Source of the DNA: Desulfobacterales bacterium
Lineage (GTDB): Bacteria; Desulfobacterota; Desulfobacteria; Desulfobacterales; JADGBH01
Length of the DNA: 48,334 nucleotides
Assembly (NCBI GenBank): GCA_015231595.1
Contig: JADGBH010000033.1
Location: 1 to 48,334, forward strand
Reading direction: 5' to 3'
Shown here: positions 28,213 through 38,294 of the stretch, one piece after another
Numbering within the stretch: position 1 is the stretch's first letter
Layout: the number at the start of each line of letters is the position of its first letter
Notes under the pieces: generated by a model
What the model was told of the DNA's origin: nothing
Seen by the model: the letters and a program-made list of their open reading frames with translations, nothing else
Databases searched by the model: none
Program-made: the position numbers and the translations under genes

Positions 28213-29214
28213 TTACCGTATTAAATAGTCTACTTGCATTAAAATATTTTCAGGAATTGTTATCCCAATTGTATTAGCAAATTTTAGATTAATACCAATT
28301 AATGAATGGGCTTTTTCGCAAGGTAAATCTCCAGGAGATACCCCTTTAATGATTTGACTGGTAATTCTTGCCATTTGCATACCAGCTTCTTTTAAGTCGG
28401 GCCCATAAGCTAATAACGCGTCTGTTTCAACCTCAGGGATTCCTTGAGAAGATATAGGAATTTTAAGATTTAAGGCTACTTGTATAAAGTCTTTTCTTCT
28501 TTGGTTGCCCACTAAAGTATCTGGTATTAGAAAAATAGCTTCAACACCTTCAGGAATAGCGGTCAATGCAGCATTAACTTCATCATTGTTGTGCAGTTCA
28601 CAAAAAATTGGTTCGATTTTAAGTTGTGGAATAATATGGTTGATATCAGTTCTCGCTCGTATAGAAGCTTTATCTGTAGGATCAAATGGTATATAAATTT
28701 TTTTGATATTAGGAAATATTTGGGTTAAAAGTTCGAATCTTCTTTCATCTGAAGGCTCTGTGTATATACCCGTTAAATTTCCTCCTGGCCTTAAAAGATT
28801 ATCTACAATTCCAGCTTCTAATGGATTTTCTGATGTAAATACAATAGGAATATTTGTTCCATCTGTAAGAGCCTTAACGAGGTGAGTCATTTTAGTACCC
28901 ATTGCAAAAATAATATCTACTTTTGATGCGATCATATCATCAACTATGGGTTTAATTTTTTCAGGCTCGTTTCCAAGAGATCCATAATAAATAAATTTAA
29001 TATTTTCATCTTCTTTGTAATCCATATCAAGCATAGCAACTTTACAGTTTCTAAAAATAACATCATGGAATGCAACTGTTGGAAGAACCCCTATAGTGTG
29101 TACTTGCTTGATTGATTTCTGATAAATAAATAAAAAATATCCCGTGCAAAAAATTAATATTATACAAGTTATTATTGCTGCAGGAATACTTTTTGAAAAA
29201 TTTTTCATTGTCAT
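28213..29214 (-). CDS. ABC-type substrate-binding protein (ABC_sub_bind/TrpX-like)
   Basis: The 333-residue product begins with a hydrophobic helix (about 10-30), a signal peptide or membrane anchor; no convincing lipobox is seen. The rest fits the ABC_sub_bind family (periplasmic type I fold). It includes GVLPTVAFHDVIF, then DIIFAMGTKMTHLVKAL, PIVFTSENPLEAGIVDNL, RPGGNLTGIYTEPSDERRFE, and near the end PCEKAHSLIGINLKFANTIG. No permease or ATPase gene is nearby. Instead the gene is 33 bp upstream of the dCACHE hybrid kinase, so a sensory role is more likely than transport. The start has an AAAGGAAA site. The ligand is unknown. Confidence 0.88.
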   Translation of the reverse strand: MTMKNFSKSIPAAIITCIILIFCTGYFLFIYQKSIKQVHTIGVLPTVAFHDVIFRNCKVAMLDMDYKEDENIKFIYYGSLGNEPEKIKPIVDDMIASKVDIIFAMGTKMTHLVKALTDGTNIPIVFTSENPLEAGIVDNLLRPGGNLTGIYTEPSDERRFELLTQIFPNIKKIYIPFDPTDKASIRARTDINHIIPQLKIEPIFCELHNNDEVNAALTAIPEGVEAIFLIPDTLVGNQRRKDFIQVALNLKIPISSQGIPEVETDALLAYGPDLKEAGMQMARITSQIIKGVSPGDLPCEKAHSLIGINLKFANTIGITIPENILMQVDYLIR

Positions 29215-29432
29215 TATAGTTTCCTTTCATTAATAATTTTTTTTATTTATTACCTTAATTTAATTAACGTCCTTCATTTTTACTTATTCACTAATTTAAG
29301 GTCGTTAGTATGCCAAAACAAAATCAAAGAAGCAAATCTTTTGAAAAAAATGTTTTTTCTTTTTCCATCAGGTGCTATTATCATATTTTTAAATTTGTAT
29401 GTAACCTTTTTTAAAGTATATCGAAATAAATT

Positions 29433-31145
29433 ATGAAGAAAAAAATTGAAATCCTTAAGCCCAATCCTGAAATTGTTAATAAAATATCTCAACTATTAAA
29501 CTACTCAGAAATTACAGCAACTATTCTTGCAAATAGAAATATAACCTCAAAGAAAAATATTTTCCGTTTTTTAAACCCATCTTTAAAAGACATTAGACCT
29601 CCTTTAGAAATAAAAGACATTGATAAAGCTGTATTTAGAATTATTCAAGCAATACAAAATAAAGAAAAAATATTAATTCATGGTGATTATGATGTAGATG
29701 GAATAACTGGAACATCTGCTCTTATTGAATTTTTAGGCTATATTGGGGGCAATTTATTATATTACATTCCTGAAAGAATAAATGAAGGCTACGGTTTTCA
29801 GGACTTTCATGTTTCTTCCTTTGCAATTCCCAATGAAGTAAATCTTATAATAACTGTTGATTGCGGGTCAGACAGTCATAAAGCGGTTGATGTCGCTAAA
29901 AATGCTGGAATTGATGTTATTATAACTGATCATCACGAAATATCAGAAAATTTACCTTCGGCTTGGGCAGTTATAAATCCAAAAAGAAAAGATTGCGCAT
30001 CTGGGCTTACTGATCTTGCAGGTGTTGGAGTAGTTTTTTATTTGATTCTTTCTTTAAGAAAACACTTGAGGGAAATAAACTTTTGGGAAGATAAAATAGA
30101 ACCTAACCTTAAAAATATCTGCGATATTGTAGCTCTTGGCACGATTGCTGATGTTGTGCCTTTAATAAATGAGAATAGAATAATTGCAAATGCTGGCATT
30201 GATGTAATAAAAAAAGGCAACAATCGGCCTGGCATAGAAGCCCTTCTTGAAAACTGTAAAATAAAAAGCTCTTTTATACGTTCAGATGATATTGCTTTTA
30301 AAATCGCCCCAAGGCTTAATGCAGCTGGCAGAATGGATCACGCAAAAAATGCTGTAGAGCTTTTAACTACAAAATGCTCAAAAACGGCTAAAAAAATTTC
30401 CCTTTTTCTTGAAAACCTTAACTCTGAAAGAAAAAGCGTTGAAAAAGAAATTTCTAACGAAATAGTTGATTATTTAGAAAAAAATGAACAATTGCTTGAA
30501 AAGAAAACAATAGTTCTTGCAAATCCAAAATGGCATTTAGGAGTACTTGGTATAGTTGCATCAAGGCTTTGCGACAAGTATTATAAACCTGCTGTTTTAA
30601 TAGCTATGCAAAATGGTATTGGTAAAGGCTCGGCAAGAAGCATCCCTGGAATTGATTTATATGCAGCTTTATCTGAATGTGGAACTTATTTGAAAAAGTT
30701 TGGAGGTCATCAAGCGGCTGCCGGTTTATCTATAAAATCGGAAATGCTCTCTAAGTTTCAGTTATCTTTTGAAGAGGCTGTATCAAAGGTGTCTGATGAC
30801 GAAAAATTTATACCTAAATTAGTTGTAGATTATGAGCTTAACTTTGATTCTATATCTGAAAATCTTTTAAATGAAATTGAAACAATGCAGCCTTTTGGAG
30901 AAAGCAATCCTGAGCCTATTTTTCTTTCACGAAATGTTGAAGTAAAATTTTCAAAAATTGTCGGTTCATATCATAGAAAAATGGTTTTATACCAGCCTGA
31001 AACTAAAAATCAAAAATCTATCAAAGCTGTCCAGTTTAATATAAATCCAAATGAAAACCTTAAAACAAGATACGATGAAATATTTTTTAAATTAACGTGG
31101 AATATATGGAACGGAGAAAAGAACATAGAAATTATAGTGATTTAG
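29433..31145 (+). CDS. recJ: Single-stranded-DNA-specific exonuclease RecJ
   Basis: The 570-residue product has the DHH phosphoesterase motifs in order: HGDYDVDGITG near residue 85, VDCGSD near 147, DHHE near 166, and LGTIADVVPL near 235. The DHHA1 part carries GGHQAAAGL near residue 425. RecJ degrades single-stranded DNA 5' to 3' in recombination and repair, using manganese or magnesium. Length is normal (560-580 aa). There is only a weak ribosome site before ATG 29433, but the first domain aligns well from this start. It is divergent from the binding-protein gene, with 218 bp between holding both promoters. Its 3' end overlaps the next gene. Confidence 0.95.
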   Translation: MKKKIEILKPNPEIVNKISQLLNYSEITATILANRNITSKKNIFRFLNPSLKDIRPPLEIKDIDKAVFRIIQAIQNKEKILIHGDYDVDGITGTSALIEFLGYIGGNLLYYIPERINEGYGFQDFHVSSFAIPNEVNLIITVDCGSDSHKAVDVAKNAGIDVIITDHHEISENLPSAWAVINPKRKDCASGLTDLAGVGVVFYLILSLRKHLREINFWEDKIEPNLKNICDIVALGTIADVVPLINENRIIANAGIDVIKKGNNRPGIEALLENCKIKSSFIRSDDIAFKIAPRLNAAGRMDHAKNAVELLTTKCSKTAKKISLFLENLNSERKSVEKEISNEIVDYLEKNEQLLEKKTIVLANPKWHLGVLGIVASRLCDKYYKPAVLIAMQNGIGKGSARSIPGIDLYAALSECGTYLKKFGGHQAAAGLSIKSEMLSKFQLSFEEAVSKVSDDEKFIPKLVVDYELNFDSISENLLNEIETMQPFGESNPEPIFLSRNVEVKFSKIVGSYHRKMVLYQPETKNQKSIKAVQFNINPNENLKTRYDEIFFKLTWNIWNGEKNIEIIVI

Positions 31146-31786
31146 ATAATAAAAAAGAATGCATTATCCTTTTGCATGGACTTTTTCGGTCAAGCTTATC
31201 AATGAGTTTATTGGCTTTTAAACTTAAACTAAAAGGGTATAGGGTTATTAATTTAGACTATCCCTCAACAAAATTTGATGTTAATGAGCTTGCAGAAATT
31301 GTTACAAAAAAAATTAATGAGCAAAACCTTCAAAATGCAAAAAAAATCCATTTTGTAACCCATTCTTTAGGCGGCATTATAGTTCGACTTTATCTAAAGA
31401 AAAGTAAAATTGATAAGTTAGGTAGAGTTGTAATGATTGCACCTCCTAACAAGGGAAGTGAGTTAGTAGATTATCTAAAAAATAATTTCTTTTTTAAACT
31501 CATGAACGGAACAGCGGGCCAAAGGCTCGGAACGGATAACGAAAGCATTCCTAATATTCTTGGACCAGTTGATTTTGACTTAGGTATTATAGCTGGCAAT
31601 AAAAGCTTTAATCCTTTTTTTTCCTATTGTATTTCAGGAGAAAATGATGGAAAGGTTTCTGTTGAAAGAACAAAAGTTGAAGGAATGAAGGACTTCATTG
31701 TACTTCCCAATTCCCATACTTTTATTATGAATAGCCCTACTGTTTTCAAATATATATTAAAATTTATTAAAAATGGGCGTTTTTAA
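31097..31786 (+). CDS. Alpha/beta hydrolase, lipase/PGAP1-like
   Basis: The 229-residue product shows the alpha/beta hydrolase fold: CIILLHGLFRS (oxyanion region), a nucleophile elbow VTHSLGGI with Ser90, APPNKGSELVDYL, and a likely acid and base in the parts SGENDGKVSVERTKV and LPNSHTFIMN. These are typical of small esterases/lipases of the PGAP1/DUF676 type. The reading frame starts with GTG 31097 or ATG 31106 and overlaps recJ by 49 or 40 bp. No later start codon precedes the conserved strand, so the overlap is probably real and the gene is coupled to recJ. Lacking a signal peptide, it should be cytoplasmic. Confidence 0.82.
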   Translation: MEYMERRKEHRNYSDLDNKKECIILLHGLFRSSLSMSLLAFKLKLKGYRVINLDYPSTKFDVNELAEIVTKKINEQNLQNAKKIHFVTHSLGGIIVRLYLKKSKIDKLGRVVMIAPPNKGSELVDYLKNNFFFKLMNGTAGQRLGTDNESIPNILGPVDFDLGIIAGNKSFNPFFSYCISGENDGKVSVERTKVEGMKDFIVLPNSHTFIMNSPTVFKYILKFIKNGRF

Positions 31787-31820
31787 GTAATTAAATACCG
31801 CTCCCTTTTATTTTATAAAA

Positions 31821-31855
31821 TATGCCTCTACTTTTTTAAATATTGTAGAGGCATA
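31821..31855 (-). terminator. Rho-independent terminator after glnA
   Basis: Perfect 11-bp stem TATGCCTCTAC (31821-31831) and GTAGAGGCATA (31845-31855), with a 13-base loop. On the minus strand the stem is followed by ATTTTAT, so it fits the end of the nitrogen operon. On the plus strand there is no T-run, so it is a weaker terminator for the hydrolase gene. Confidence 0.75.
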
Positions 31856-31891
31856 TAAAAAATCGTTACGAACAAATAATCAAAAAAATAT

Positions 31892-33310
31892 TTAGATATC
31901 GAAATACAAGAAAAATTCATGGGGATGCGGACGAAGTTTTACAGCATTAACTTCATTTTTAGTTTTATATTCTATCCACATATCTATTACATCTTTTGTG
32001 AACACGTCTCCTTTTAAAAGAAAATCATGATCCTCTTTTAATGCATTAAGAGCTTCTTCAAGAGAACCCGGTGCAGTTGGAATATTTGCAAGTTCTTCAG
32101 GCGGAAGATCATAAATATTTTTATCAAGCGGAGCGCCCGGATCAATTTTATTTTGAATACCGTCAAGAACAGCCATCAGTATAGTTGCAAAAGCCATATA
32201 TCCATTACAAGATGGATCAGGAGTTCTAAACTCTATTCTTTTAGCTTTTGGAGATGAAGAATACATAGGAATACGGATAGCAGCACTTCTATTCCTGCTT
32301 GAATATGCAAGATTTACAGGTGCTTCAAACCCTGGAACAAGTCTTTTATAAGAATTTGTTGTAGGGTTAGTAAACGCACAAATTGCTTTACAATGCTTTA
32401 ATATTCCTCCGATTGCATAGAGAGCTTCTTGGGAAACTCCAGCATAAAGATTGCCAGCAAAATTATTTTTACCATCTTTCCATATACTCACATGGGAATG
32501 CATACCGCTTCCATTGTCTTCAAATAAAGGTTTCGGCATAAATGTTACAGTATGGCCATTTCTATATGCTACATTTTTAAGCACATATTTAAACCAAGCT
32601 AATTGATCGCCCATCTCAACAAGAGGTTTAAATTTCATATCAATTTCCGACTGCCCAGCGGTTGCAACTTCATGGTGCTGGCATTCAATGTGAATCCCTA
32701 GACTTTCCATTATCAAAACCATTTCTGTTCTAATATCCTGAAGTTTATCCATAGGAGGCACTGGAAAATATCCTTCCTTATGACGAGGCTTATATCCTAA
32801 ATTTGGACATTCATCTCTTCCAGTATTCCAAGCCGCTTCAATTGAGTCAAGTGAGTAAAAAGCACTGTTTTTATTTGATTCAAATCTTACATCATCAAAT
32901 ATGAAAAATTCAGCTTCAGGTCCAAAATAAGCTATATCTCCTATACCTGTTGATTTAAGGTATGCTTCAGCTTTTTTTGCGATAAATCTTGGATCCCTTG
33001 AGTAAGGCTCACGCGTAATAGGATCAACGATATTTCCAATCAAAACAAGGGTTGTTTCCTGATAAAAAGGATCAATCTTAGCTGTTGAAGGATCTGGAAT
33101 AACAAGCATATCACTTGCATTGATAGGCTGCCATCCTCTAATACTTGAACCGTCAAAACCGAATCCATCTTCAAAAGTGCCTTCATCTAATTGCCTTATC
33201 GGAACTGTAAAATGCTGCCATATTCCTGGGAAATCCATAAATCGGATATCTATCATTTTAACATTATTGCTTTTTACCATTTCTAATACGTCTTTTGGTG
33301 TAAGACTCAT
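31892..33310 (-). CDS. glnA: Glutamine synthetase, type I
   Basis: The 472-residue product is a GSI-beta glutamine synthetase, which makes glutamine from glutamate, ammonia and ATP as a dodecamer. Landmarks are [17 protein letters not shown] at the start, [42 protein letters not shown], the [15 protein letters not shown] loop, and NRSAAIRIP. The adenylylation tyrosine is Tyr400 in NIYDLPPEE, so activity should be controlled by GlnE-type adenylylation. An AAGGAGG site precedes ATG 33310. It is the last gene of the glnD-amtB-glnB-glnA series, 47 bp after glnB. Confidence 0.97.
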   Translation of the reverse strand: MSLTPKDVLEMVKSNNVKMIDIRFMDFPGIWQHFTVPIRQLDEGTFEDGFGFDGSSIRGWQPINASDMLVIPDPSTAKIDPFYQETTLVLIGNIVDPITREPYSRDPRFIAKKAEAYLKSTGIGDIAYFGPEAEFFIFDDVRFESNKNSAFYSLDSIEAAWNTGRDECPNLGYKPRHKEGYFPVPPMDKLQDIRTEMVLIMESLGIHIECQHHEVATAGQSEIDMKFKPLVEMGDQLAWFKYVLKNVAYRNGHTVTFMPKPLFEDNGSGMHSHVSIWKDGKNNFAGNLYAGVSQEALYAIGGILKHCKAICAFTNPTTNSYKRLVPGFEAPVNLAYSSRNRSAAIRIPMYSSSPKAKRIEFRTPDPSCNGYMAFATILMAVLDGIQNKIDPGAPLDKNIYDLPPEELANIPTAPGSLEEALNALKEDHDFLLKGDVFTKDVIDMWIEYKTKNEVNAVKLRPHPHEFFLYFDI

Positions 33311-33357
33311 AAAATCCTCCTTAAAAGATTAATAAAAAAACTTAAATTAAATATTAA

Positions 33358-33717
<360 letters not shown>

Positions 33718-33774
33718 TTATTACTTATTTCAGTATTAATTATTCAATATTGTTATTACTTAATTTTTATAAAG

Positions 33775-34992
33775 CTATATCATATAACCTGCCTCGCTGT
33801 GAAGTGATAAATCAAGTCCTGCGAGTTCTTCTTCAGGATTGACCCTTAACCCAACTGTAACATCGGTTATTTTTAATATAATTACTGTTAATATTGCTGA
33901 AAACGCTATAGCTGCTAAAGCTCCTATCAATTGGACAATAAACTGCTTTGGATTGCCATAAAAAAGTCCGTTTGCGCCATCAGGATTAATAACTGTTGAT
34001 GCAAAAAGACCTGTTGCAAGTGCCCCCCATAAACCTCCAACTCCATGAACAGCAACTACATCAAGGGCATCGTCATATCCAATCTTAGTTTTTAAAGATA
34101 GTGCAAAGTAGCATAAAACTCCAGCTCCAATCCCTATTATTATAGCGGATACAGGCCCTACAAACCCTGCTGCTGGAGTAATTCCAACAAGCCCAGCAAC
34201 TGCTCCAGAAGCAGCTCCAAGCACAGTCGGTTTTCCAGTCATAACCCATTCAGCAATAAGCCATGATAATGAAGCAGCTCCAGCAGCAAGATGAGTAGTC
34301 ATAAAAGCCATTACAGCTATTTTGCCTGCGGAAAGAGCACTCCCAGCATTAAAGCCAAACCAACCAAACCATAAAATACTCGCTCCAATAACTGTCATAG
34401 TTATATTATGAGGCATAATAAGGTCATGTCCCCATCCTTTTCTCTTGCCGATCATGACAGCTGCAACAAGAGCTGCAACTCCAGAATTAATATGAATAAC
34501 CGTTCCTCCGGCAAAATCAAGAGCACCTAATTTTTGCAGCCATCCTCCACCCCATACCCAATGGCACACAGGAAGATAAACAAAAGTTGTCCATAAAACT
34601 GTAAACATAAGATACGCTGTAAATTTCATTCTTTCGGCAAACGCTCCAGTTATAAGCGCTGGTGTTATTATGGCGAACATCAACTGGAATGCACAGAATA
34701 ATAAATGAGGTATCGTTGCTGTTTCTGATGCAGGGTTCAGATCAACTCCATTTAAAAACAACCAATCAAAATTACCTATAAAGCCGCCTATGTCTGGTCC
34801 AAAAGCCATTGAATATCCATAAATAACCCATATTATTGAAACAATTCCAAGACTTATAAAACTGTGTAAAATCGTAGAAAGCACATTTTTTGATCTTACC
34901 AATCCTCCATAAAAGAGCGCAAGTCCTGGAGTCATGAACATTACAAGCGCCGTAGCTATAAGCATAAACGCCGTATCACCGCTGTTAATCAT
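33775..34992 (-). CDS. amtB: Ammonium transporter
   Basis: The product (405 aa from the start used here) has the Amt channel hallmarks: [13 protein letters not shown], the ammonia-vestibule part WVWGGGWL, the twin pore histidines in [13 protein letters not shown] and [13 protein letters not shown], and GFNAGSAL. It spans the inner membrane with about 11 helices. I place the start at ATG 34992 (MINSGDTAF), because AAGGAG lies 8-9 bases before it; an upstream in-frame start at 35028 would add 12 basic residues without a ribosome site. GlnB next to it is its expected gate partner. Confidence 0.95.
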   Translation of the reverse strand: MINSGDTAFMLIATALVMFMTPGLALFYGGLVRSKNVLSTILHSFISLGIVSIIWVIYGYSMAFGPDIGGFIGNFDWLFLNGVDLNPASETATIPHLLFCAFQLMFAIITPALITGAFAERMKFTAYLMFTVLWTTFVYLPVCHWVWGGGWLQKLGALDFAGGTVIHINSGVAALVAAVMIGKRKGWGHDLIMPHNITMTVIGASILWFGWFGFNAGSALSAGKIAVMAFMTTHLAAGAASLSWLIAEWVMTGKPTVLGAASGAVAGLVGITPAAGFVGPVSAIIIGIGAGVLCYFALSLKTKIGYDDALDVVAVHGVGGLWGALATGLFASTVINPDGANGLFYGNPKQFIVQLIGALAAIAFSAILTVIILKITDVTVGLRVNPEEELAGLDLSLHSEAGYMI

Positions 34993-35062
34993 AAGTATTC
35001 TCCTTATTTTTTTGATGTTTCTAAACAAAAAATATTAAAAATATTTAGGGATAAAATCTTCC

Positions 35063-37666
35063 CTATTCAATAAAAGTAGGTGATAGAGCTCTTTTTACCG
35101 CCTTTTTTATTTCATCAATAAATTCAGGTGAATCTATTTTATTTTTATTTTTATCCTGAATATAAAATACATCCACTACCTGATCTACGCTCGTAGATAT
35201 CTTAGACGCCTTTATATTAACGCCTATCTCGTATAAAGCATCTGTAATACAAAAAAGTAAACCCTGAAAATCTGTAGTATGAATTTCAATTATTGTATAA
35301 AAGCTTGAACTTTCAATATCAACTATGATTTTGTCTTCACGTATAAGAGATTGATTTTGCTTTTTTTTCGATTTTGTTATTTTTTCTGAAAGCTCTTTTT
35401 TTAGGTCAATCTTTCCGTCAAGAACTTTTTTCAAATCGTCTTTTGCCCTGTCCCATCGTTCTTTCTCAAGAACAGTGTCAATCGGTTGTTTTAATGTAAA
35501 AATATCAAGAGCTATGCCATTATTCCATGTATAAATCTGGGCATCAAATATATCAAAATTATTTAAAGTAAAAGCTCCAGCTATTTTTGAAAAAAGCCCC
35601 CTTTGATCTTTTCCGCAAAAGGTCAATGTCCGGGTATTAGTTTCTAAATTTTTATCGATATCCCATACAAAAGACTCATTTCCTAATAGCTTAAAAAGTT
35701 CAAAATGCTTTATAATATTCTCTTTATTATTAGATAAAATATACCTTGCCGATAGAGTTTTAAAATGTTCATGTAATTCTTCTTGTTGGGTTGATGATAA
35801 TGGCAAATAGCGTATATCCTTCATTTTGTTTGAAATTTCTTCTATAGCTCCAGGTCTTGAGAGTTCTCCTTTTTTTAAAATATTGAATGTTTTAAAAAAC
35901 AAATCAGTTACAAGGCTTGCTGTCCAATTATTCCATGCTTTTGGGCCGGTAGAAATAAAATCTGCTACAGTAAGGAGATACAGCATTCTAAGGCGTTCGA
36001 TATCGCGTATTTCCCTTGCACAAAAAACCGCTGTTTCTTCTTCATGGATATCCCGTCTTTTTGCTGTATTTAAAATAAATAAATGCTTCTCAACTAAAAA
36101 GGCTATAGATTCTATGTCTTCATTAGAATATCCGATACGGGTCATAATTATTTTTACACATTCTGCTCCAGAAATACAGTGTTCTGTGTTAGGAAATCCT
36201 TTTCCAATATCGTGGAACAAAGCAGCCCATAACAGTAGTTTTTGATTTTTTATTTCACGATAAATATCTCCGCAAAGATTATCTAAAGTTTGGTCATCTG
36301 ATGTTCCAAATTGTTTTATTGTTTGAACAGTTCTTAAACAATGCTTATCTACAGGATAAAGATGGTATTGATTAAACTGTACTCTATTAAGTATTCTTTT
36401 AAATTCAGGAAAGAATTTTTCAAGGATTCCTGTCGTAAGCATATCTTCCAATACATTAAATTTTGGAGATTGAGTAAGTAAAATTTTTTCAAAAATTTTA
36501 ATTATATTCGGAGAAACCTTTAAATCACTATCAAAAAGATAAGCAAATTCTTTTATTATTCGTTTAGATTCTTTATTTAAAGGTATCTGCAACCGAGCAC
36601 TTTCCTGAAATATCCTGAGAATAATTTCTGGATTTTTTACAACCTGTTCAGGATTTATAAAAATTAAAGAATCATCTTCAATATCAAATCCTTCTATTTT
36701 AATTCTTTTTTTTATATTTTCTTTGATATTAGTTTTTTTAGACTTATTAATATCACTAACAAACATTATGTATTGTTGTTTTATAAATTCCATATGACTA
36801 TGGAGTTTTCCTAAAAATATTTCCACAGGAGGAAGTCCATTTTCTTCTTGAAAATTAAGATTTTCAGCAAGCTTAACCTGATAATCAAAATAAAGCTGGT
36901 CGCATTTTCTGCCGGCTAATCTATGCATAAAATTTCTTACTTTCCATATAAAATTAAGGGAATTTGAAAGCTCGTCATATTCATTGCTGGATAAATACCC
37001 AAAACATTCAAGGTCTCTTGGCTGTTTAATTTGAGATTTGATTCTCGCTATCCATAGCATTGTGTGATAATCTCTTAAACCGCCTTGCCCGTCTTTAAGG
37101 TTCGGTTCAAGCAAATAGCTTGAATCTCCATAGTTTTTATGCCGATCATTATTTTTATCCATCAGCCAGGAAATTATTGTTTTTGATTTTGCGCTTATTA
37201 TTTTTTTAGTCAGTCTTTCACAAAGCTGCGTATACAAATTTGACATTCCACAAATAAATCTGGCGTCAATCAAGGATGTTAGAACTTCTACATCTTTTTG
37301 GGCAAGTTCAGTGCATTCTTTTATAGATCTTGTAGCATGACCTACTTGAAAACCAACGTCCCATAAAGGATAAATAATTTCTTCTATAAGTTCTGAAGTT
37401 GCCGATGGAATTTCCTTGTTAAAAAGAAAAAGAATATCAACATCAGAATGAACGCATTGTTCCATTCTTCCGTAACCTCCAAGAGCTACTATAGCGAAAG
37501 GATTTTTATTGATTTTAAGCTTTGGTCCAACACGACTTGTTTCAAAGCAATTACAAAAATACTCGTCTAAAATAACAGCATTTTTATCTAAAAAATTATC
37601 CGCGTTTAAGTTTTCAAGGAGTCTTTCTTTTTTTTCCTTTAAATCCTTTGATGCTTTACTTAGCAT
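35063..37666 (-). CDS. glnD: [Protein-PII] uridylyltransferase/uridylyl-removing enzyme
   Basis: The 867-residue product has the four GlnD parts. The nucleotidyltransferase domain shows GGYGRMEQCVHSDVDILF with the DVD metal pair near residue 75, and a GlnD-type helical part with LEPNLKDGQGGLRDYHTM. The HD hydrolase domain has LFHDIGKG near 485. Two C-terminal ACT domains start near 675 (FCGKDQRGLFSKIAGAF) and near 798 (TTDFQGLLFCITDALYEIG). The enzyme adds or removes UMP on PII Tyr51 according to glutamine level. A GAGAGAGG site precedes the start. Having glnD in one operon with its target glnB, amtB and glnA is compact and self-contained. Confidence 0.95.
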   Translation of the reverse strand: MLSKASKDLKEKKERLLENLNADNFLDKNAVILDEYFCNCFETSRVGPKLKINKNPFAIVALGGYGRMEQCVHSDVDILFLFNKEIPSATSELIEEIIYPLWDVGFQVGHATRSIKECTELAQKDVEVLTSLIDARFICGMSNLYTQLCERLTKKIISAKSKTIISWLMDKNNDRHKNYGDSSYLLEPNLKDGQGGLRDYHTMLWIARIKSQIKQPRDLECFGYLSSNEYDELSNSLNFIWKVRNFMHRLAGRKCDQLYFDYQVKLAENLNFQEENGLPPVEIFLGKLHSHMEFIKQQYIMFVSDINKSKKTNIKENIKKRIKIEGFDIEDDSLIFINPEQVVKNPEIILRIFQESARLQIPLNKESKRIIKEFAYLFDSDLKVSPNIIKIFEKILLTQSPKFNVLEDMLTTGILEKFFPEFKRILNRVQFNQYHLYPVDKHCLRTVQTIKQFGTSDDQTLDNLCGDIYREIKNQKLLLWAALFHDIGKGFPNTEHCISGAECVKIIMTRIGYSNEDIESIAFLVEKHLFILNTAKRRDIHEEETAVFCAREIRDIERLRMLYLLTVADFISTGPKAWNNWTASLVTDLFFKTFNILKKGELSRPGAIEEISNKMKDIRYLPLSSTQQEELHEHFKTLSARYILSNNKENIIKHFELFKLLGNESFVWDIDKNLETNTRTLTFCGKDQRGLFSKIAGAFTLNNFDIFDAQIYTWNNGIALDIFTLKQPIDTVLEKERWDRAKDDLKKVLDGKIDLKKELSEKITKSKKKQNQSLIREDKIIVDIESSSFYTIIEIHTTDFQGLLFCITDALYEIGVNIKASKISTSVDQVVDVFYIQDKNKNKIDSPEFIDEIKKAVKRALSPTFIE

Positions 37667-37783
37667 AACCTCTCTCTCTTTTTTGCCTTTTTTAAAGGTT
37701 TAAATAATTCGTTAAGCAGCAAACGTGCCACACCGATGACGAACAATTTTTATACAGAGGCTTTATGTTTAAGCCCATTTCAC

Positions 37784-37858
37784 TGTAGGGGCGACCGGCT
37801 GTCGCCTTTTAGAAATTTTTATGTAATGGACTCGGGCGACCAGCCGGTCGCCCCTACA
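37784..37858. repeat. Interspersed GGGGCGACCGGC inverted repeat
   Basis: The left arm 37784-37806 (TGTAGGGGCGACCGGCT then GTCGCC) pairs with the right arm 37834-37858; their only difference is one inserted base. The loop is 27 bases. The element is far richer in GC than its surroundings, and its right arm shares 16 bases with 2661-2676. This is a common small palindromic repeat of environmental bacteria; in RNA it folds into a strong hairpin and may act as a barrier to read-through. Confidence 0.85.
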
Positions 37859-37950
37859 ATATCGAAATACAAAATGATTTCTTTAAAATACTTTAAATAG
37901 TTTATAAATTTAGAACTTAACAGCCATGCTCGTTAAGGGCTATGGACTTT

Positions 37951-38007
37951 CTATACAATAATTTGTGACAAATTTGTATAGTTAATAGAGCGTGTGACAA
38001 ATTTGTA
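37951..38007. promoter_or_regulatory. Repeated palindromic operator-like sites
   Basis: The 15-mer TGTGACAAATTTGTA occurs twice, at 37964-37978 and 37993-38007, 29 bp apart. Each contains the perfect palindrome ACAAATTTGT. A flanking inverted pair CTATACAA (37951-37958) and TTGTATAG (37974-37981) encloses the first copy, and a degenerate third copy (TACAAAATTGTA) follows at about 38067. Two spaced palindromes about three helical turns apart look like binding sites for a dimeric regulator acting on holA or the gln operon. This is inference. Confidence 0.45.
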
Positions 38008-38294
38008 ATATTCTATATTTATAACCGCAAATAGCGACTATTTGATACTTTATCTTTTTAAACCTATACAAAATTGTAATTTTTTTCATTAACCATAATT
38101 ATACTATGCAAATTAACACTTTTTATAATTTTTCTAAAGGGAAATTGCTGAAAATAAAATTAAACGACGCAAAATATTTACTCATCAATCCCTATAAATC
38201 AGGCTACAAATTTTTAAGTTGATTTTTAAACCTTTATCACATAAATTATTGAAACAATGCTACCTGTTTGAAAAAATTGAAAAAGGAATGTGTA

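Larger units (their letters stand above)
37667..38294. other. Intergenic region between glnD and holA with repeats and no gene
   Basis: This 628-bp gap between divergent genes must hold the promoters of both the gln operon and holA. It contains a GGGCGACC palindromic element (37784-37858) and a pair of operator-like repeats (37951-38007), listed separately. No open frame with family similarity was seen. The rest is very AT-rich, and no clear sigma-70 boxes or NtrC-type sigma-54 promoter could be fixed. Confidence 0.7.

Noticed and set aside
37718..37730. Possible sigma-54 promoter TGGCACGTTTGCT on the minus strand upstream of glnD
   Set aside because: The GG and GC elements are separated by only 7 bases; a functional -24/-12 promoter needs 10.
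38268..38294. Upstream TTG start for holA
   Set aside because: It has no ribosome site and adds nine lysine-rich residues; ATG 38295 has AAAGGAA at good spacing.
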